Shown here piece by piece: positions 60,882-64,000 of a stretch of 64,000 nucleotides of DNA (position 1 is its first letter; every line of letters starts with the position of its first letter). Position numbers and translations under genes: made by a program. Below the pieces are notes generated by a model. The model saw nothing but the letters and a program-made list of their open reading frames with translations. It searched no databases and had not been told where the DNA came from. This DNA comes from Chryseobacterium piperi (lineage in GTDB: Bacteria > Bacteroidota > Bacteroidia > Flavobacteriales > Weeksellaceae): NCBI RefSeq assembly GCF_002285635.2, contig NZ_CP023049.2, forward strand, positions 2,790,001 to 2,854,000, given 5' to 3'.

Positions 60882-60903
60882 CCGCACGAATCTTTTCGTG
60901 TGG
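60882..60903 (+). other. Hairpin between the RHS unit and the orphan toxin tip
   Basis: CCGCACGAA and TTCGTGTGG form a 9-bp stem (one G-U pair) with a four-base loop. No T-run follows. It marks the start of the cassette junction. Confidence 0.5.
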
Positions 60904-60913
60904 CGAGAATAAT

Positions 60914-60946
60914 AAAACGGTTGCAGACTGCAGCTGTTTTATTTTA
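60914..60946 (+). terminator. Terminator of the RHS-immunity transcript
   Basis: A stem of 12-13 pairs (60914-60925 with 60929-60940, two G-U pairs) is followed by ATTTTATTTG. Confidence 0.65.
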
Positions 60947-61019
60947 TTTGAAAAAGAAATTATAGGAAAACTCATAAATTGTTAAACGCATGGAAATTTT
61001 GAGGGAGCATTAATCCTAA

Positions 61020-61250
61020 AATAAAAATGAAATAATTGATGAACGAGGTAGGCAGTATCGATTTGGAGGGGCTTATGTTGGCTGGGGAAATTATCGAGTG
61101 CGAATAAATTCCGATAGATATGTAAGACATGCAATACAAAATAGATTAGCCCACACATTCATTTCCCCTCAACCAGGTTTTAGAGTTTTGTCTAATACTA
61201 TAAGTCCTTATTTACAATATCAAACGCGTAATAAATTCACATCATGGTAA
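61020..61250 (+). pseudogene. Orphan RHS toxin tip without a start codon
   Basis: After a stop at 61017 the frame is open to 61248-61250 with no ATG. It reads IIDERGRQYRFGGAYVGWGN, then RHAIQNRLAHTFISP and YLQYQTRNKFTSW. It ends with its stop overlapping the next gene's ATG (ATGGTAA), exactly as for the intact RHS/immunity pair. It is probably a displaced C-terminal toxin module left by recombination of the RHS end. The activity is not recognised. Confidence 0.6.
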
Positions 61251-61780
61251 GAAAAATTATTTTATCAATAATATTGTTATTGGTATATTCTTGTGCAAAT
61301 ACTCAAACTTTGGGAGATGGTAGTAAAACCCTTACAAAGAAATATAAAAATCGGGGGAAATTTAATTCTAAAATATTTGAATTAATTGATAATAATTTCT
61401 TTTATAAGGAAATTGATTCTTATCTAGTAGATAAAGATTATGTAAAAACAAGACAAATTGGAAGCAGCAACATATTAAACTTTCTTCAGTTTTATGATGA
61501 TGGAAGTATTCGATTTTTGTTATATAAAGAGCCTAATCCAGAAATTACAGGTAGAAGAGGTATAATTTATTTAAAAAATAATAATCTAAAAATAGATACG
61601 CAATTTACAAATCAAGGGGGAGCTATTTCAAAAGGGACATATAGTGTCAAAGTAGATGGAAATAAATTATATCTTTTTGATGATAACTCATTAGTGCCTA
61701 GATCGGAATATATTTGTTTGGTATTCGAAAAATCCGAAAAAATCCCTGAAGACTGGAAGAAGTATAAAACGGATTGGTAA
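61244..61780 (+). CDS. Lipoprotein, probable orphan immunity protein
   Basis: 178 residues, lipoprotein signal (about 1-17, LLLVYSC). The ATG overlaps the stop of the orphan toxin tip by seven bases. The mature part has a Lys-rich start and a strand-rich end (RRGIIYLKNNNLKI, GAISKGTYSVKVDGNKLYLF). No known domain seen. By position it is immunity to the displaced toxin. As with the other pair, a lipoprotein suggests the toxin acts in the periplasm. Confidence 0.6.
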   Translation: MVRKIILSIILLLVYSCANTQTLGDGSKTLTKKYKNRGKFNSKIFELIDNNFFYKEIDSYLVDKDYVKTRQIGSSNILNFLQFYDDGSIRFLLYKEPNPEITGRRGIIYLKNNNLKIDTQFTNQGGAISKGTYSVKVDGNKLYLFDDNSLVPRSEYICLVFEKSEKIPEDWKKYKTDW

Positions 61781-61848
61781 AAGAAAATCATAAAAAATTT
61801 TTGAGGATAAAATAATTGTAAAATTATCGTTAACACAATAGAAATAAT

Positions 61849-61880
61849 ACAACAGCCATTGCTTATGCAATGGCTGTTGT
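61849..61880 (-). terminator. Terminator of the SusC/SusD operon
   Basis: A perfect 14-bp stem (61849-61862 with 61867-61880) with loop TTAT. On the minus strand a weak T-rich run (ATTATTTC) follows. It lies 18 bases after the SusD gene. Confidence 0.7.
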
Positions 61881-61898
61881 TCGGTTAAAAAACTGGAA

Positions 61899-63392
61899 TT
61901 ATAGATTGGGATTATTTTCTATTTCCTTCTGCGGAATTGTAAATAAATAATACTTACTATTCGGAGCAAACGCTGACTGGTCAGGAAAAGAGAATATAGA
62001 ATGTCCTCTTCCTCCAACTGTTTTTACGGTTCCATCAGGTGTTGTTATCTGAACCTGTATCGGTTGTCCATTGGCAGTAGTATATGGTTTTCTTGCCACC
62101 GTTCCCTGAGTACGGATGATATCAGATAATGAAAACCCCTCACCGAATAACTCTTTTCTTCTTTCGATCAGGACTTCTTTAATAACTTCATTTTGTGATA
62201 AAGATCCATTATAAGCATTAGCATTTCTTGCTGTCTTCAATTGATTTAAAACCGCCACAGCATTCGCTTCATTTCCATTTCTTGCTTCAGCCTCAGCTTC
62301 GATCAGATACATTTCTGCTGATCTCATGAAGACAATGTCTGCAATAAGATTCGCTTTAAACTTAAACTTCGCATACCTCAAAAGCCCCTCTCTTCCCGGA
62401 AGTCCATCCCACTGAAACAACTGATATCGAATATCGTGAGTGTCGAATAAATCTTTAAAATAAGGATCGGCCATAAAACTGTAATAATAGCTTCCCGAAG
62501 AAGAAACATCTAAGTAATGAAATGCATAACTTTCTCCTGATTGTTCCTGTGTCTGACCATGACCCCAAATCCATTCCCCATTACCAATATCATTAAATCC
62601 ATCCTTATATTTTTCGGGAGCCATTAAAGGAAAACCTGTTTTGGCTATTTTTGCAGCTGTAATAGCTTTGGCCCATTCACCCGTATTTAAATAAGTCCTT
62701 GCCAACAATCCATTAACCACAGAACGGTCAATCTTATCTTTAATATTTCTTGTATAGTTTTGTAATAAATGGTCGGCTTCAGATAAATCATTTTTAATCA
62801 GCGTATACATTTCTTCAAGGCTTGCCCTTTTCTTCCCTACCGAATTCGTTGTCGTTGGTTCAGTATAAATAGGAGCTACTAAGGCATTCTTATCTTTTAA
62901 ATAGCTAAACTGATAAAAGCTGGCCAGATTTAAATAACAAAAAGCCCGTAAAGCTTTTGCCTGACCTTTAACCTGATCTTTTTTCGATTGGCTTCCCTCT
63001 ACTCTATCAATACGGCTGATGACATTATTCATATTATTTATTGTGGAATACAACATACTCCAGATAAACTGTGAGCGTCCACCTGTATTATTAACCAGAT
63101 CAGTAAATGCATAGGCTGAAGCAAAACCATATTTATTGGTTAAGACTGCGACATCACTTCCCATTGCATCACTTGTTCTAAGTACGGTAGAATAACCAAT
63201 ATTAGCATAGTTAGTTCCATCATCATTGAATTTCGCCCAAGCTCCGTTGATCACCGTTTCTGTACTTTCTGCAGTTTTGAACACTTCATCTTCATTGGCC
63301 TGATTTGTAGGAGCAGTATCCAAATCATTGGTACACCCTGTAAAAGATAATGCCGCAATCATGACAAGGGATATATATTTTAATTTTTTCAT
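61899..63392 (-). CDS. SusD/RagB family nutrient-binding outer-membrane lipoprotein
   Basis: 497 residues. A lipoprotein signal (1-20, ALSFTGC) is followed by a helical SusD fold with tetratricopeptide-like pairs: NMNNVISRIDRVEG, AKALRAFCYLNLASFYQF near 140-157, and the end motif KSADIVFMRSAEMYLIEAEAEARNG-like. SusD lids bind glycans or peptides and close the SusC channel; the substrate is unknown. It is coupled to the SusC gene, 18 bases apart. Confidence 0.9.
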   Translation of the reverse strand: MKKLKYISLVMIAALSFTGCTNDLDTAPTNQANEDEVFKTAESTETVINGAWAKFNDDGTNYANIGYSTVLRTSDAMGSDVAVLTNKYGFASAYAFTDLVNNTGGRSQFIWSMLYSTINNMNNVISRIDRVEGSQSKKDQVKGQAKALRAFCYLNLASFYQFSYLKDKNALVAPIYTEPTTTNSVGKKRASLEEMYTLIKNDLSEADHLLQNYTRNIKDKIDRSVVNGLLARTYLNTGEWAKAITAAKIAKTGFPLMAPEKYKDGFNDIGNGEWIWGHGQTQEQSGESYAFHYLDVSSSGSYYYSFMADPYFKDLFDTHDIRYQLFQWDGLPGREGLLRYAKFKFKANLIADIVFMRSAEMYLIEAEAEARNGNEANAVAVLNQLKTARNANAYNGSLSQNEVIKEVLIERRKELFGEGFSLSDIIRTQGTVARKPYTTANGQPIQVQITTPDGTVKTVGGRGHSIFSFPDQSAFAPNSKYYLFTIPQKEIENNPNL

Positions 63393-63410
63393 TGTTTAAA
63401 TTTTAAATGA

Positions 63411-64000
63411 TTAAAGAGTTGCCTGAAGACCAAAAGTTATCGTTCTCATCGCAGGATACCTGTAGTAAGTTGTTCCATCTATACTTTGTTCAGGATCCAT
63501 TCCTTTGTGTCCATAGAACGTAAGGAGGTTTTCTGCCTGTAAGTAAATTCTAAATTTCTTTAAACCTAATTTTCCAAAATAATCGGAAGGCAACGTATAC
63601 CCAATACTTACATTCTTTACTCTCGCATACGTTCCCGAATACAAAAATCTTGAAGACACTGAGGTCCAGTTATTTGTTTTCGTACTTAAAGCCGGGACGT
63701 CGGTATTTGGATTTTCAGGAGTCCATCTATTGAGCATCTCAGCACTCCATGATGCTCCTGCATTATTTCCGTTAGACATCAGCATCGTATAGTCTGTATC
63801 AAGGATTTTTCCTCCAATACTAAACGTGACCAATCCTGAAAAATCAAAATTTTTATAGTTGATACTCGTAGTAACTCCACCGGAAACTTTAGGTAAAGAA
63901 GAGCCTTGCAATGTTTTTGTTGCTTTAGCATATTCCGAAGTGGTACCTTCTACTGTATTTCCACTGGCATCCTGGTAAATATACTTCCACAAAGGAGCTC
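63411..64000 (-). CDS. SusC/RagA family TonB-linked outer-membrane protein, C-terminal part
   Basis: The frame runs off the window end; about 196 codons at the C-terminus are seen, and the first base codons are not a start. The end of the barrel includes the SusC signatures ARVKNVSIGYTLPSDYF and LKKFRIYLQAENLLTFYGHKGMDPE in parts, and the terminus TITFGLQATL. It partners with the SusD protein encoded next. The N-terminal plug lies outside the window. Confidence 0.9.
   Translation of the reverse strand, partial: APLWKYIYQDASGNTVEGTTSEYAKATKTLQGSSLPKVSGGVTTSINYKNFDFSGLVTFSIGGKILDTDYTMLMSNGNNAGASWSAEMLNRWTPENPNTDVPALSTKTNNWTSVSSRFLYSGTYARVKNVSIGYTLPSDYFGKLGLKKFRIYLQAENLLTFYGHKGMDPEQSIDGTTYYRYPAMRTITFGLQATL

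Overview
The window looks like chromosome from a Chryseobacterium-type flavobacterium (Bacteroidota, Weeksellaceae). The support is AT-rich DNA, type IX secretion (T9SS) C-terminal sorting domains, a SusC/SusD pair, many TonB-dependent receptors, surface lipoproteins, and promoters of the Bacteroidota type (TTG about 19-20 bases before TAnnTTTG). The species is inferred, not proven.

Layout. Bases 1-12.5 kb are housekeeping genes: the end of rmuC, a TrmH-type RNA methyltransferase, an Ala-rich lipoprotein, 5-formyl-THF cyclo-ligase, a TrhO-type tRNA hydroxylase with an extra C-terminal barrel, HtrA protease, RidA, LptD, and a cell-wall amidase. From 12.5 to 13.5 kb lie three tRNA-Glu(TTC) genes around rpsT. 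The third tRNA is the scar of an integrated element: a remnant serine recombinase reads out inside the tRNA and is cut off by a complete IS21-type element (13687-16284). The other end of that IS truncates a Sel1-repeat gene. An XRE regulator with three 20-bp upstream repeats follows. A GntR/FadR regulator with twin palindromic operators controls a fosmidomycin-resistance-type exporter (18.2-20.2 kb), and a FecA-like receptor follows.

From 24 to 50 kb nearly everything is on the minus strand. A cobalamin riboswitch leads a BtuB receptor, a BtuG-like propeller lipoprotein, a second surface lipoprotein and a T9SS-sorted propeller protein. Upstream of that is a copper module: an OprC/NosA-like receptor with a CxxxM motif, MbnP, a di-haem MbnH-like enzyme, a YtkA-like lipoprotein, an exported superoxide dismutase, SCO and YHS proteins. 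Next comes a zinc/cadmium module: P1B-type ATPase, Fur/Zur-type regulator, CDF transporter, bestrophin-like channel, and a CzcB adaptor with a CzcA pump fused to its outer-membrane factor.

Three short genes in this metal region (36.5, 38.8 and 49.7 kb) each encode a membrane-targeted Cys-containing peptide ending in aromatic-x-Pro-Pro. Each is the gene immediately 5' of a metal module, and each is separated from it by 135-192 bases rich in inverted repeats. This resembles the copper-sensing arrest ORFs CruR and CutF of Proteobacteria and is the best candidate here for an undescribed system.

From 50.4 kb the strand switches to plus: a DUF2723-like membrane protein, two RHS-companion proteins, and a 2192-residue SpvB/RHS toxin with a C-terminal HEFVH metallopeptidase-like domain and an overlapping lipoprotein, its likely immunity protein. 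A displaced orphan toxin tip with its own overlapping lipoprotein follows. The window ends in a SusD gene and a partial SusC gene on the minus strand.
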